Made by a program: the position numbers and the translations under genes
The notes under the pieces: model-generated
Database searches by the model: none
The model's input: only the letters and a program-made list of their open reading frames with translations
Told to the model about the DNA's origin: nothing
NCBI GenBank assembly: GCA_002256435.1
Contig: NKJC01000003.1
Coordinates: forward strand, 62,001-126,000
Length of the DNA stretch: 64,000 nucleotides
Direction of reading: 5' to 3'
Source of the DNA: Chitinophagaceae bacterium BSSC1
GTDB taxonomy: Bacteria; Bacteroidota; Bacteroidia; Chitinophagales; Chitinophagaceae
Part shown: piece after piece, positions 33,616 through 43,736 of the stretch
Numbering within the stretch: position 1 is the stretch's first letter
How the letters are laid out: every line of letters begins with the position of its first letter

Positions 33616-36432
33616 TTACTGCAGCTTTAAATCTTTATCAAAGACATATTGAGTTCCCTTTGTAGTGCTAAAATTGGCCTGTTTATCTCCGTATACCAAT
33701 TTACAATCAGCACCAGCTTTAGAAAGAATAACAAGCTTATCCAATACCCCAGCTTTCCATACCATACTCACTTCAAACCCTCCCCTAGCAACTAATCCAT
33801 TGATACTTCCTGATGACAATAATTTGGGTAATGCTGGGAGAATCTCAAGATAACCTAGATGGCTTTGCAATAACATTTCTGCTATACCTGCTGCACCTCC
33901 AAAATTTCCATCAATCTGAAAAGGAGGATGAGCGTCAAATAAATTCTTGTATACACCTCCTTTTTCACCCGTTCCAAATTCTTCTTCCGCACTACTCAAT
34001 AATTTACTTGCCATCATTAGGGTATGATCCCCATCTTTGAACCTTGCCCAAAGATTGGTTTTCCATGCCAAACTCCATCCTGTACCATCATCCCCCCGAT
34101 AGCGCAAAGACTGTCTTGCAGCTTTCATCATAGCAGAGTCTTTCCAAATAATATCGGTACCCGGAAATACCCCCCACAAATGGGAGACATGTCTATGCTT
34201 ATTGGCAGTATCGTCCTTGTCTTGCAACCATTCTTGTAACTGTCCATATTTACCAATAGTATTTGGTGCAATTTCTCCAGACTGTTTGGTCAACAATTGT
34301 TGAAAGTCTTGATCTATTCCCAATATTTTAGCCGCAGTTACCGTATTCTTATACAATTCCCGAATGATTTGGTGATCCATGGTAGGGCCTGCTACCAATC
34401 CACCGTTTTCAGGAGAATTTGAAGGGCTGCTGATCAGTTTGCCTGAAACTGGATCCTTACTTAAAAACTGGGTAAAAAAGGTGGATGCAGATTTTAAAAT
34501 GGGATAATACTGTTGTAAAAATGCTTTGTTCTGTGTAAAGAGATAATGTTCCCAAATATGCAAACAGAGCCAAGCACCACCGGTAACCCAAATACCATGA
34601 TTGGCTGCATTAATGGGAGCTGTTCCTCTCCACAAATCGGTATTATGGTGCAATACCCAACCCTCAGCGCTATAATGTGCCTGAGCCGTTGCCTTGCCTG
34701 TTATAGACAATTCCTGAATGGCATTAAATAAAGGCGCGGTACTCTCAGACAAATTCAAAGATTCTGCTGGCCAATAATTCATTTGCAAATTGATATTACT
34801 CGTATACTTACTACCCCATGGTGGCGTTAATAGATTATTCCAAATACCTTGCAAATTGGCTGGATGTTTGGAATTTGACCTTGAGCTTGCCAACATCAGG
34901 TACCTACCATATTGTAAATACATGGCAAAGAATTGGGGATCTTTTTCAGGTGAAAAAGCTTTGATTCTTTGATCAGTTGGAATACTGGTATTGTCCTTGC
35001 CAAAACTGATTTGCAATCGCTGATACAATTGTTGATAGTCCTTGGTATGTTGTTTGACAAGTGCGTCAAAACTTTGGTTATTCAGACCCGATAAAAGTTG
35101 CGTGCAAATGGCAGCAGGATTACCTGAAACATCTTGGTAATTTTTATAACTACTGGCTGCTACCAAATAAAACACCGCTTCATCTGCTCCATCTAATTCA
35201 ATACGGTTGTCAAATACTTGCAGTTTCCCATGCAAAGCCTTTACACGTAAATAAGCCACCCCTTTTAAAACACCATAATTTTGTTGGATAAAAATGCCAA
35301 TGGTAGATGCGTCAACCTTTTTCAATTGGTATTGAGGGTGCACTGTGCCCAGTTTTGCAATCAGACTAATTTTCCCAGATTGATTGGCAGAAAACCTTGT
35401 AATGATAGCATCCTTGGGTGCAGAAGCAATATAGTCTCTTTGATAAATCACAGCATTTGATTCATATTCCGTGTGGGCAATGGCAGTGCTGATATCTAAT
35501 GACCTTTTGTAATTTCTGATAGGATGAGTGCCCTTCATAGAAAAATACAAATCACCAAATGGCTGGTAAGTAGCTTGGTATTGGGGCACAGTAGGTGGCG
35601 CCTGATTCTGCACAAAATATTTCCATACCAATGGCAGTTCAACCCCCTGATCTGGACTTTGATCAACAGGATAGACAACAAATATTTTCCTGTCTTCTTT
35701 TATGCCAATAAAACCACCCTTGTCATAAAAATTCAAAACCTGTATGGCGATGGTATTTTCACCCGCTTGTAACATGTTAGCTTCAATGGTATAGGATCTT
35801 TTATTTGTGGTGCTTTCTGTTGAACCCACCAATTTTCCATTCACATAAGTAAAGTCTACATCTCTGATTCTACCCAGGTCTAATTTTATGGTCTTGCCCA
35901 CCCAATTTTTGGGCAATAGAAATTTTACCCTAAACCAAACAGACCCATCTAATGATTCTCTCCCCTCTGTTTCCCAACCATTAATGGTAGGTACCGTCAT
36001 GGTTTTCCATGAAGCGTCATTAAAACTAGGACTTGTATAAGTCAGGTTTTTGCGAACTGATGCTACCCATTGTTCTTTGTCCTGTGCATACACCAAATCA
36101 TCCTTTGTTTTTAAACCCATGAAATGTTTTTCAGCTATGGAATCAGCCTGCTTTTGCTTTCCATCTAACAAGGCTTTACGAATAGCTCCTAAATATTCAG
36201 AAGCGCCTTTTCTGGCATATGCCCTAGGCATTCCAGTCCAGAAACTAGATTCATTAAATTGCAAGTGTTCTTCTTGTACACCCCCATAAATCATGGCTCC
36301 CATTCTACCATTACCAATAGGCAGGGCTTCTGTCCATTTTTCTGCAGGTTGTTGGTACCAAAGTTTGAAAGGATCCTGCGCATGAACTAGCGTAGGAAAT
36401 AAAAACAAGCAAAAGATCCATTTGAATTTCAT
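33616..36432 (-). CDS. GH95 alpha-L-fucosidase/alpha-L-galactosidase family protein
   Basis: This 938-residue protein has a short signal peptide (FLFPTLVHAQ). The GH95 opening LWYQQPAEKWTEALPIGNGR and QFNESSFWTG is textbook. It carries an inserted galactose-binding-like beta-domain at about 125-255 (WFRVKFLLPKNW, GENTIAIQVLNFYDKGGF). The toroid has LQGIWNNLLTPPWGSKYTSN, EGWVLHHNTDLWRG and DGNFGGAAGIAEMLLQSH. GH95 enzymes remove alpha-L-fucose or alpha-L-galactose. Both sugars occur in rhamnogalacturonan II side chain A, so either activity suits the locus. The insertion is a jelly-roll-like module that many GH95 proteins have in some form. Confidence 0.93.
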   Translation of the reverse strand: MKFKWIFCLFLFPTLVHAQDPFKLWYQQPAEKWTEALPIGNGRMGAMIYGGVQEEHLQFNESSFWTGMPRAYARKGASEYLGAIRKALLDGKQKQADSIAEKHFMGLKTKDDLVYAQDKEQWVASVRKNLTYTSPSFNDASWKTMTVPTINGWETEGRESLDGSVWFRVKFLLPKNWVGKTIKLDLGRIRDVDFTYVNGKLVGSTESTTNKRSYTIEANMLQAGENTIAIQVLNFYDKGGFIGIKEDRKIFVVYPVDQSPDQGVELPLVWKYFVQNQAPPTVPQYQATYQPFGDLYFSMKGTHPIRNYKRSLDISTAIAHTEYESNAVIYQRDYIASAPKDAIITRFSANQSGKISLIAKLGTVHPQYQLKKVDASTIGIFIQQNYGVLKGVAYLRVKALHGKLQVFDNRIELDGADEAVFYLVAASSYKNYQDVSGNPAAICTQLLSGLNNQSFDALVKQHTKDYQQLYQRLQISFGKDNTSIPTDQRIKAFSPEKDPQFFAMYLQYGRYLMLASSRSNSKHPANLQGIWNNLLTPPWGSKYTSNINLQMNYWPAESLNLSESTAPLFNAIQELSITGKATAQAHYSAEGWVLHHNTDLWRGTAPINAANHGIWVTGGAWLCLHIWEHYLFTQNKAFLQQYYPILKSASTFFTQFLSKDPVSGKLISSPSNSPENGGLVAGPTMDHQIIRELYKNTVTAAKILGIDQDFQQLLTKQSGEIAPNTIGKYGQLQEWLQDKDDTANKHRHVSHLWGVFPGTDIIWKDSAMMKAARQSLRYRGDDGTGWSLAWKTNLWARFKDGDHTLMMASKLLSSAEEEFGTGEKGGVYKNLFDAHPPFQIDGNFGGAAGIAEMLLQSHLGYLEILPALPKLLSSGSINGLVARGGFEVSMVWKAGVLDKLVILSKAGADCKLVYGDKQANFSTTKGTQYVFDKDLKLQ

Positions 36433-36441
36433 GGCAAAAAT

Positions 36442-38019
36442 TTAACGATTTGATTCCTCCAAGATAATATTGTTCAGGTTATCTGTTTCCTTTTTTAGTG
36501 GATTCACCGTTTTACGCAGGTAATTATCTTTAATGAGCATCTCTTTGTTCTCTGTTCCCTTTAATTGTATAAAATCTCCTGTACCAATTATGTTGCAGCC
36601 ATGAATAAATACTTGGCTGGCATTTTGAAATCTGAGCACAGGCAAACTCAAATTCGTTATTTGGGCCTTGATGCCATCTAATTCCAAATTGGTCACTGCA
36701 AGAGCACTGATGGGTGGGCTATTTTTGGAACTGATTTGCACCTGATGAAAAGCTATGTTCTTGGCATTTTTTAGCACGAACCCTTCTTCTGTTATTAAGT
36801 CAATATTGTGAAAACTAATATCACTTACTGGCATTTCTTCTAGTCCATTCACATAGGCCGCTTGCTTGGCATTTCCTGAAACATTACTGATATGAATATT
36901 TCTAAATCTTGGCGTACGTTCAGACAAGGGCTCTTCCTTGGTTTTGCTATACTGCATGTCCATCACAAAAGCAATGTCTTTAATATTGTTCATGACAATA
37001 TTGCTTACCCTAATATCTTCTACTACACCCCCTCTTCCTCTTGTTGTTTTAATTCTGATGCCTTTATCTGTACCATCAAAAATACAATTAGAAATGGCAA
37101 TTCTTCTTACGTCTCCACTCATCTCAGAACCTATCACAACGCCACCATGTCCAGACAACATGGTACAATTGGTAATGGTATAATCTTCGGCAGGCATTTG
37201 TTTGGTTCTACCAGGAATGTCTTTCCCAGATTTGATAGTAATACAATCATCCCCAACAGAAATATGGCAATTAGAAATATGCACGTATTTGCAAGACTCT
37301 GGATTAATGCCATCTGTATTGGGAGAATGCGGATTGTTAATAGTCACTGCATGCACTGTAACATTCTCGCAGAATTCAGGATTCACTGTCCAAAATGGAG
37401 AGTTTCTAATACTGATTCCTTCAATCAACACATTCTTACAATACATGGTTTGAATAAAGGGTGGTCTTAAAAAACCTCTTTTCATTTGTGCAGGATCATC
37501 AGGCAACAAAATATTTTTATTTAATGAATCAAATTGGAATTGCCATTTAGACCTTGGTTGGTCTTTTTTATATCCTTCCACAAAGTCCCACCATTTTTTT
37601 CCGTGCCCGTCAATAATACCTCTTCCTGTAATACTAATATTTTCAGCTCCGTACGCATAAAACAAAGGGGAGAAACTGGTAACATCAACCCCTTCATATC
37701 TAGAAGGAACCATGGGTAAATAGTTGTCAAAATTGTCACTAAAATGAAGTTCCGCACCTGCATCAATGAATATGGTGATATTGCTTTTTAAATGAATGGG
37801 GCCTGTTAAGTATTTGCCAGCAGGGAAATACACGGTACCACCTCCCGCTTTAGAAGCCGCTGCAATGGCTTTGGCAATAGCTTTGGTAGCTATAATAGAA
37901 CTATCATTCTTAGCGCCATAACTGATCACATTGTAAAAGCTTTGGGCTGATACTAGATTTGTAACCAAGACTAGGCAAGCACTAAACAAAAAGGACCATT
38001 TCATTTTCATACAATACAT
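36442..38019 (-). CDS. GH28 polygalacturonase/exo-galacturonidase
   Basis: This 525-residue protein has a signal peptide. The initial ATG at 38019 follows the upstream gene with no gap; inner ATGs at 38010 and 38004 are equally good starts. The beta-helix carries the full GH28 set: NTDG at 234-237, GDDC at 256-259 (catalytic Asp257/Asp258), GHGG with His291 and RIK at 322-324. Family enzymes hydrolyse alpha-galacturonic acid linkages in homogalacturonan or rhamnogalacturonan. The length is slightly above the usual 450-480. It complements PL1 and GH105 in backbone removal. Confidence 0.94.
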   Translation of the reverse strand: MYCMKMKWSFLFSACLVLVTNLVSAQSFYNVISYGAKNDSSIIATKAIAKAIAAASKAGGGTVYFPAGKYLTGPIHLKSNITIFIDAGAELHFSDNFDNYLPMVPSRYEGVDVTSFSPLFYAYGAENISITGRGIIDGHGKKWWDFVEGYKKDQPRSKWQFQFDSLNKNILLPDDPAQMKRGFLRPPFIQTMYCKNVLIEGISIRNSPFWTVNPEFCENVTVHAVTINNPHSPNTDGINPESCKYVHISNCHISVGDDCITIKSGKDIPGRTKQMPAEDYTITNCTMLSGHGGVVIGSEMSGDVRRIAISNCIFDGTDKGIRIKTTRGRGGVVEDIRVSNIVMNNIKDIAFVMDMQYSKTKEEPLSERTPRFRNIHISNVSGNAKQAAYVNGLEEMPVSDISFHNIDLITEEGFVLKNAKNIAFHQVQISSKNSPPISALAVTNLELDGIKAQITNLSLPVLRFQNASQVFIHGCNIIGTGDFIQLKGTENKEMLIKDNYLRKTVNPLKKETDNLNNIILEESNR

Positions 38020-40716
38020 TTATTCAAATAACCAATCAATTTCTAATTTCCTACCCTTTTCCGTAATTCCCGCATCATAAGATTTAATTGGTTGATTCCC
38101 GCTAATAAAGCCCAGGATCAAACAAGCTCCTTTGGGAAGTATCAATTCATTATTACCAGCCTTAAAATCATAGCTATGTACATTCACTGATGGTAGTCCT
38201 TTTAATTGAATGGCATTGGCAATCTTGGTTTCTGCTTGACCCAGATCATTGGCAGAAGCATCTGTTTCCAATTCTGGGGCTTTTAAATATTCAGGAGATT
38301 TTTTATTAAAGAACCCTACTAAGACTTTTATGGGTGCCTCATTGCTAAAGCGCAATTTGGTTCCTTGCATTTGTTGTTGTTGAAAAGAAAGCTGAATGGC
38401 TTTTAATCCTATTAACTCTTCTGCAAGATCCTGTACCTGCCAAACACTATCAGAAAATGGCATGGCATTTTCTTTTAAATTAACCCAATTAGCAGAAGTT
38501 GTAACTGCGGCATTAGTCAAAGAGATTCTTGTTTTAAGATGATTAGCTGGTGAATGTTTCAGAGAATCTAATACATGCTTAAAATGTTGGAATTCTTGTT
38601 CAAATGGCACCAAAACTTCGGTCCAGGTTTTGAATGTTCCGTCTACACCCCTAATAGGAATTTTCCTTTGTTTGGTTTGCATGCTATTGGCATACAAATA
38701 AGTATTGGCAGTGTTTTTTGCCAGTTGGCGATAGAAATCAAGACTTTTTTCTAAATGCGGATAAGCACTATCTAAATCTACAACAGATTTAGAATATTTA
38801 TAACGTAATATCCAAATGGCAGCCCTTGCTTTTTGGGCATAGTGATTGGCCAATAGCTGATAGCAAATCATATCATTGCTAATTCTTTTAAATTCAGCTT
38901 GCTCTTTTTGAATATGAGGTGCTGCTTTTTTAATTGCGGCTACTGCTGCTTTGGCATGTGCTTCTACTTGGTTAATAATCATTACTGGAGTTTCACCCAC
39001 ATGCGCTTGTTTTTTCCAATCGCGTTCAGCGTATTCAATCAATTTTTCACCAACAGGGCTTTCTGCATCATACAATAAATCCAATAAACTATATCTATAT
39101 GGATTGATCAGTTGGGTCATGAGCATCCCAAGACTTAGTGTCTGTCTATTACCATCCGTAATACCAAAACGTCTTAATAGTTTGGGCGCAATCTGACCTG
39201 ACTGGTTATAGGCTTCCATGATAGCCGCACCAGACTTTAGATCAGTGCCAAACTTGCTAGCCAAACTACTTGCCCAATATTTGGCTTCTTCCACAGAATC
39301 CCTACCAGCTTTCCAGGCATAACGGCTCCAGGTCTTATACCAAAGCCAGTCTCTTTCTATCTGTAACAACCTTGGGCTGGTTTTATCTGCGCTATATGGC
39401 CAATCCCAATAAGAAGCTTGTGGATATAAATGCAATCCATTAGCCTCCATAATACTGTGCATAGACTTTACTGATTTTTGAATAAAATCGGCGGAGCCAT
39501 AACGGAAGGGTTCTAGATTGGCCAGAATATGCACATTCTCAATTTGCACAGAACCGGACCTACTCAATTTTCTATGCAATTCTGCCCAAGTTCCCCTTGG
39601 CTCATAAGTAGTCAAGGCCTCACCATTGAATTTGGCTTCTGTGTAAAGATTACTATACAAGGGTTTGGCGGCTTTGATCACTGTTGGTGCATCCGTATCA
39701 TGCGCGCGCAGGACAATGGGCGGCTCTTCGGTTTTTCCTAGCGCGCGCAATCCGTCTTTTACGCCGGGAATAATGGTTTTGGTAAACCACTCTGTATCAT
39801 CACTCCCCACCCCTTCCATGGCTTCTCCCAATGCTACCATCAAACCTACATTGGGATACTTTTCTACAAAAGCTGCAATGGATTTTCTGGTATAGTCCGC
39901 AATCAGGGGAATGATTGGTCTATTCCGATCCTGCGTTTTAATATGATGGTATTCGGCAAAAGGTTTTGAGACAATAATATTATAAAACATTTGGATGACC
40001 CAAATACCACGCTTATCCGCTTCTTCAGTAAGGAATTTGTAAATGGCTTCATTTTTTTGAAAAGTGACTGAATCCACTTCCACCGCATAGGGATATTCTT
40101 TTAATCGCACTAGTGATGCAAAGGGATGTCCATTCCAGAGATAGAGTGAGTTTAATCTATTAGACACCATACTGTCTAAATATTGCAACCATAATTTTTT
40201 ATCATAGAACCAAGGAAAAGTTTCTGGCGTATAAGGATATTCGTAAACTTCTCTTCCAGGCAAATAATCTGTTTTTTGCATACCAATACATGTGCCACGA
40301 AGTACCATTTCTGGGGCATCTGAGAGATTAATTGAATGTACAAGCCGAGCATCTTTTTCAACTATGGATGCCATTTCTAAACAACCATATAATAATCCTG
40401 AAGCGTCTGCTGCTGTTATATGAAACCCATTTACATTAGTCCCATTAATCTGAAATCCTTCTTTTTTAATTCCCTTTGTTCCATCAATTACGAGTACAAT
40501 GCTCTGAGTTTTTTTTTCAGGTTGCTTGCTAAGCCCTAAAACCTGCCAGCCATTATTTTCTAAAGTTTTTTGGAGTTGTTGAATAGCAAATAAGGTTCTT
40601 GGAGATTGATCTTGGTGCAGAATCCTAATTTGTTTTTGGGGGCTTTGTGCCATCAATGCCAATGGAAGACAAAGTAATCCTAGCAGGACCATTTGAAAAA
40701 CACGTGATAGTTTCAT
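38020..40716 (-). CDS. Large secreted TIM-barrel glycosidase candidate with GH20b/GH67-like N-terminal domain
   Basis: This 898-residue protein has a signal peptide of about 23 residues. Residues 30-130 look like the alpha/beta domain shared by GH20, GH67 and GH115 enzymes (GFHITAADASGLLYGCLEMA). A TIM-barrel-like region follows: PEMVLRGTCIGMQKTDYL, LWLQYLDSMVSNRLNSLYLW, GLMVALGEAMEG with candidate acidic residues, and ASYWDWPYSADK. The last 280 residues are helical and then beta-rich. I do not recognise a characterised family. Uronidase activity (alpha-glucuronidase- or alpha-galacturonidase-like) is the natural guess from the GH67-like start and the GH28 gene immediately downstream. Confidence 0.6.
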   Translation of the reverse strand: MKLSRVFQMVLLGLLCLPLALMAQSPQKQIRILHQDQSPRTLFAIQQLQKTLENNGWQVLGLSKQPEKKTQSIVLVIDGTKGIKKEGFQINGTNVNGFHITAADASGLLYGCLEMASIVEKDARLVHSINLSDAPEMVLRGTCIGMQKTDYLPGREVYEYPYTPETFPWFYDKKLWLQYLDSMVSNRLNSLYLWNGHPFASLVRLKEYPYAVEVDSVTFQKNEAIYKFLTEEADKRGIWVIQMFYNIIVSKPFAEYHHIKTQDRNRPIIPLIADYTRKSIAAFVEKYPNVGLMVALGEAMEGVGSDDTEWFTKTIIPGVKDGLRALGKTEEPPIVLRAHDTDAPTVIKAAKPLYSNLYTEAKFNGEALTTYEPRGTWAELHRKLSRSGSVQIENVHILANLEPFRYGSADFIQKSVKSMHSIMEANGLHLYPQASYWDWPYSADKTSPRLLQIERDWLWYKTWSRYAWKAGRDSVEEAKYWASSLASKFGTDLKSGAAIMEAYNQSGQIAPKLLRRFGITDGNRQTLSLGMLMTQLINPYRYSLLDLLYDAESPVGEKLIEYAERDWKKQAHVGETPVMIINQVEAHAKAAVAAIKKAAPHIQKEQAEFKRISNDMICYQLLANHYAQKARAAIWILRYKYSKSVVDLDSAYPHLEKSLDFYRQLAKNTANTYLYANSMQTKQRKIPIRGVDGTFKTWTEVLVPFEQEFQHFKHVLDSLKHSPANHLKTRISLTNAAVTTSANWVNLKENAMPFSDSVWQVQDLAEELIGLKAIQLSFQQQQMQGTKLRFSNEAPIKVLVGFFNKKSPEYLKAPELETDASANDLGQAETKIANAIQLKGLPSVNVHSYDFKAGNNELILPKGACLILGFISGNQPIKSYDAGITEKGRKLEIDWLFE

Positions 40717-40754
40717 AACTGCTGGTTCTTTGTAGTATTCATGTATTTGAAAAA

Positions 40755-41807
40755 CTATTGTATGTCTGAAAGTAGTATGCTTCCTTTTTCACTACTCAAA
40801 TAAGCGGCTTCTACACAGGCCATAGTTTTTAAAGCATCATCCACACTATTACCTGGTGTTGCAATCTTTCCTTCTGCACAAAGCATGACCTGTTGCATGG
40901 TACCAATAAAAGCATGTGGAAACCAACCACCTTCAATGGGCAATTCCTGCCATTCAGGTTGTTTTCCGTCTTCCATGATAACAAACTCAAATTTGTCAGG
41001 TACTCCTCTTGGGTAGTCAATTAAAACACCCATATTAATTTTAATGGCACCCTTGGTTCCTTCAAACTTGATATAGGATTGTTGGTTATGGTACCCAAAT
41101 TCATGACAATGATTGGTGAGAATATTGGCCCTAACGGTTTCGCCATAATCCATGATCATATTGGTTCTAACGGAAGCCAGATTCTGCAAAGATGGGTGCT
41201 TCACCGTTTTAGCATAGATACCAATTGGGTCTCCCAAAAATGAACGGACCAAATCTAAGTAGTGAATACTATGATATAATATTTCTAGCCTTGGTTTACC
41301 ATATAAAAAGGTCCACAAATGCCAAGGTGTAAAAACATTCACGTGCACTTCAATGTCATATAATTCCCCAATATCGCCCCTTGTAACAATCTCTCTTGCT
41401 GCATGAATAAAGGGCGCATATCGCAATTGAAAATTAATCCCAGCTTTCATTGATTTTCTCTCTGTACAAGCTTTAATAGCCAATGCTTCTTGGTAATTGG
41501 TACCCATGGGTTTCTGAATCAAAACCGCTGCACCATGTGGCAATTGTTCTAAGACGGAGATAATTTCTGAAGCTGGTAAAGCAATGTCAAAAACAGCATT
41601 GGGATGTGCTTGAATCATTTGATCCAAACTTGCATAAGCAGTAGGTATCTCAAACTTATTTGCTAGGTTCTTGGCTTTCTCAACATCTCTATCATAAATA
41701 CCTACTACTCTAAAACCCGCTATGGCATAGGCTGGCAAATGGGCATCGTTTACTATACCTCCTGCGCCAATAATGCAAATGCTAGTATTTTTGTCTGGAT
41801 CAAGCAT
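40755..41807 (-). CDS. Gfo/Idh/MocA-family NAD(P)-dependent oxidoreductase (cytoplasmic)
   Basis: The ATG at 41807 gives 350 residues; an upstream GTG at 41834 would overlap rhaT and adds no domain. It has no signal peptide. The Rossmann start is SICIIGAGGIVNDAHLPAYA, followed by IYDRDVEKA. VLIQKPMGTNYQEA holds the conserved E/Q-K-P motif with the catalytic-region Lys, and LYHSIHYLDLVRSFLGDP the family His/Asp region. Such enzymes oxidise or reduce sugars or polyols. Lying directly after rhaT and a lactonase-like gene, it could be a sugar 1-dehydrogenase or act on a keto-sugar; the substrate is unknown. Confidence 0.88.
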   Translation of the reverse strand: MLDPDKNTSICIIGAGGIVNDAHLPAYAIAGFRVVGIYDRDVEKAKNLANKFEIPTAYASLDQMIQAHPNAVFDIALPASEIISVLEQLPHGAAVLIQKPMGTNYQEALAIKACTERKSMKAGINFQLRYAPFIHAAREIVTRGDIGELYDIEVHVNVFTPWHLWTFLYGKPRLEILYHSIHYLDLVRSFLGDPIGIYAKTVKHPSLQNLASVRTNMIMDYGETVRANILTNHCHEFGYHNQQSYIKFEGTKGAIKINMGVLIDYPRGVPDKFEFVIMEDGKQPEWQELPIEGGWFPHAFIGTMQQVMLCAEGKIATPGNSVDDALKTMACVEAAYLSSEKGSILLSDIQ

Positions 41808-41820
41808 GAATAACCCTGAT

Positions 41821-42864
41821 TTAATTAACTCCACCCAAATAATTTCCGTAAGTTAAGATTAATACGGCGGCTATTAGAATCCCCAAAGCCAAAGCTAGTA
41901 TTCCCTTTGTTTTGCTGGTACAGCCTGTCCACTCCTTTAAAATTAATCCCGCAATACTACTAAACAAGACCAGCATAATCATGTGAATGGCCCAACTTGA
42001 AAATTGATATTCACCTAAACGCACATGGCCTAGTCCATAAAAGAAAAATTGACCATACCAAAGCACTCCTGTGATAATGGCCATTAAAAAATTCTTAGAC
42101 AGCACTAAGCTTCCTCCCTTAAATTGATGACCGTATTCTCCAAAACTGCCTTCTTTAATATGCAGGTATAAACAATAGATGGCCGTACTTAAAAATGCAC
42201 CTGAATTGGAGAATAGATAAATGACATTTTGTTTATAATCTGCAGCACCATATTGTTCTGCAAGATCTGCAATGGGTTGACCTGCATCTAATGAAAAACC
42301 ATAAAAGGCAGAGAGTACACCAGCTAAAAAACAAAGCGGCAATCCTTTTGTTAATGAAAACCCAGATAGGTTTTGCTCCTTGGCCAAATCCAATTCTTTT
42401 TTTCTTCCCGCTATGCCGCAAACAGCTATTCCAACTGCGCCTAAAAACACCCCTGTAAAGATGAGTGTAATGCCCTTACTTTCTAATAATACTTGCATGG
42501 TACCACTAATAATGGGTGGCACCAATGTTCCTAGAACACAAGAAATGCCTACGGCGATGGCATAAGTGAGGGAAATTCCAACGTGCTTAATGGCCATCCC
42601 AAATGCAGTACCACCAATCCCATAACAAACACCCAATAAAAAAGAATGCCAGATGGCAGTTGATGGCGCTAGTTGCAATACCTGACCAAGATTTGGAATG
42701 GTTAACCAAGCTACCAATATGGGCATGAGTAACCAACATACTGCAGCCTGTGCCAACCAATAGGTTTGCCATGACCAACCTTTTACTTGTTTCTGTGGGG
42801 TATAACAAAGGGAAGCACTAGAAGCACCTACCGCATGAAATAAAATTCCGTTGGCTAATTGCAT
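41821..42864 (-). CDS. rhaT: RhaT-type L-rhamnose:proton symporter
   Basis: This 347-residue inner-membrane protein has ten hydrophobic segments in the drug/metabolite-transporter arrangement. It starts with NGILFHAVGASSASLCYTP and contains YGIGGTAFGMAIKHVGISLT and GISCVLGTLVPPI, which are hallmark RhaT stretches, plus ITGVLWYGQFFFYGLGHVRL near the end. It imports L-rhamnose (or lyxose) with H+. Three GH78 rhamnosidases in the window would supply the sugar. The start overlaps the end of the upstream amidohydrolase gene by 10 bases. Confidence 0.92.
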   Translation of the reverse strand: MQLANGILFHAVGASSASLCYTPQKQVKGWSWQTYWLAQAAVCWLLMPILVAWLTIPNLGQVLQLAPSTAIWHSFLLGVCYGIGGTAFGMAIKHVGISLTYAIAVGISCVLGTLVPPIISGTMQVLLESKGITLIFTGVFLGAVGIAVCGIAGRKKELDLAKEQNLSGFSLTKGLPLCFLAGVLSAFYGFSLDAGQPIADLAEQYGAADYKQNVIYLFSNSGAFLSTAIYCLYLHIKEGSFGEYGHQFKGGSLVLSKNFLMAIITGVLWYGQFFFYGLGHVRLGEYQFSSWAIHMIMLVLFSSIAGLILKEWTGCTSKTKGILALALGILIAAVLILTYGNYLGGVN

Positions 42865-43727
42865 GTTGGTTGTGTGGGGTTCAAATGATAGAAAGCAATA
42901 GCATTGGTAGCAAAGATTTTTTGTGCATCATGTTCTCCTACTAAATCAAGAATAGCTGCTTGATAAATCTGCCAAGTACTGGTATAATCTTTTGCTAATA
43001 GCGATACGGGCCAGTCTCCACCACAAAAGCATCGGTCAACTCCAAATTGCTGTATGATGAATTCCAAATAGGGCTTGATGCTATCTTTTGTAAAATCTAT
43101 TGTTCCACAAGTGGTACCTAGTCCAGAAAATTTTGCATAAAAATGGGGGTTGCTTGCAGCGGTTGACATAAATGCACCCCATGCTCCAAATTTTTCTCCT
43201 TGCTGAATAGGCGGTTGATTCAAATGATCAAATACCATTTTTAAATGAGGAATTTTTTCTGCTACTGCCAAAGCTGTTTCAATATGTGCATTGTTAATTC
43301 CTACCAAGTCATAAGTTAGACCTTGGTTGGCCAATTGGGTCAAACTTTCTATAACAGTTGGTTGCAATAACCATGCAGTATCTGGCTCATCATGAATCAA
43401 ATGTCTTACACCTTTAAAATAGGGATGCTGCTGATATTGTGTCAAAGTTTTACCAGAAGTAATTGGATCCATTAAAGGCAACCAACCCACAACTCCCTCA
43501 ATCCAATCTTCTTGTTGAGACACTTGTAACATGGCAACTGTGTCTTCCGCATTATTTGATGCTTGCACCAAAATGCCTTTTGTAACTCCTGCCATTGTCA
43601 ATTGAGGTGATAATTCATTGATTTGATAGGTACGATTTAAAATAGACTGATTACCCTTTAACCAAGGATAATCCACTTTCTCTAAATCCCATATATGAAC
43701 ATGTGTATCTATCAATTCAAATGGCAT
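42855..43727 (-). CDS. Amidohydrolase-2 family protein, sugar-lactonase-like
   Basis: This 290-residue cytoplasmic protein opens with FELIDTHVHIWDLEKVDYPW, the metal-binding HxH (His9, His11) and family signature of L-rhamnono-/L-fucono-lactonase-type amidohydrolases. Further family residues are GVRHLIHDEPD, KMVFDHLNQPP and the C-terminal RCFCGGDWPVS with the conserved metal-site Asp. The likely reaction is hydrolysis of a sugar-derived lactone. Rhamnono-lactone is the natural suggestion because rhaT follows with an overlap, but related amidohydrolases also act on other cyclic or aromatic acids. Confidence 0.85.
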   Translation of the reverse strand: MPFELIDTHVHIWDLEKVDYPWLKGNQSILNRTYQINELSPQLTMAGVTKGILVQASNNAEDTVAMLQVSQQEDWIEGVVGWLPLMDPITSGKTLTQYQQHPYFKGVRHLIHDEPDTAWLLQPTVIESLTQLANQGLTYDLVGINNAHIETALAVAEKIPHLKMVFDHLNQPPIQQGEKFGAWGAFMSTAASNPHFYAKFSGLGTTCGTIDFTKDSIKPYLEFIIQQFGVDRCFCGGDWPVSLLAKDYTSTWQIYQAAILDLVGEHDAQKIFATNAIAFYHLNPTQPTCN

Positions 43728-43736
43728 GGCAGCAGC

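Noticed and set aside
36892..37470. 192-residue plus-strand open frame
   Set aside because: It is fully inside the clear GH28 gene on the other strand, with low-complexity composition; a shadow of beta-helix codons.
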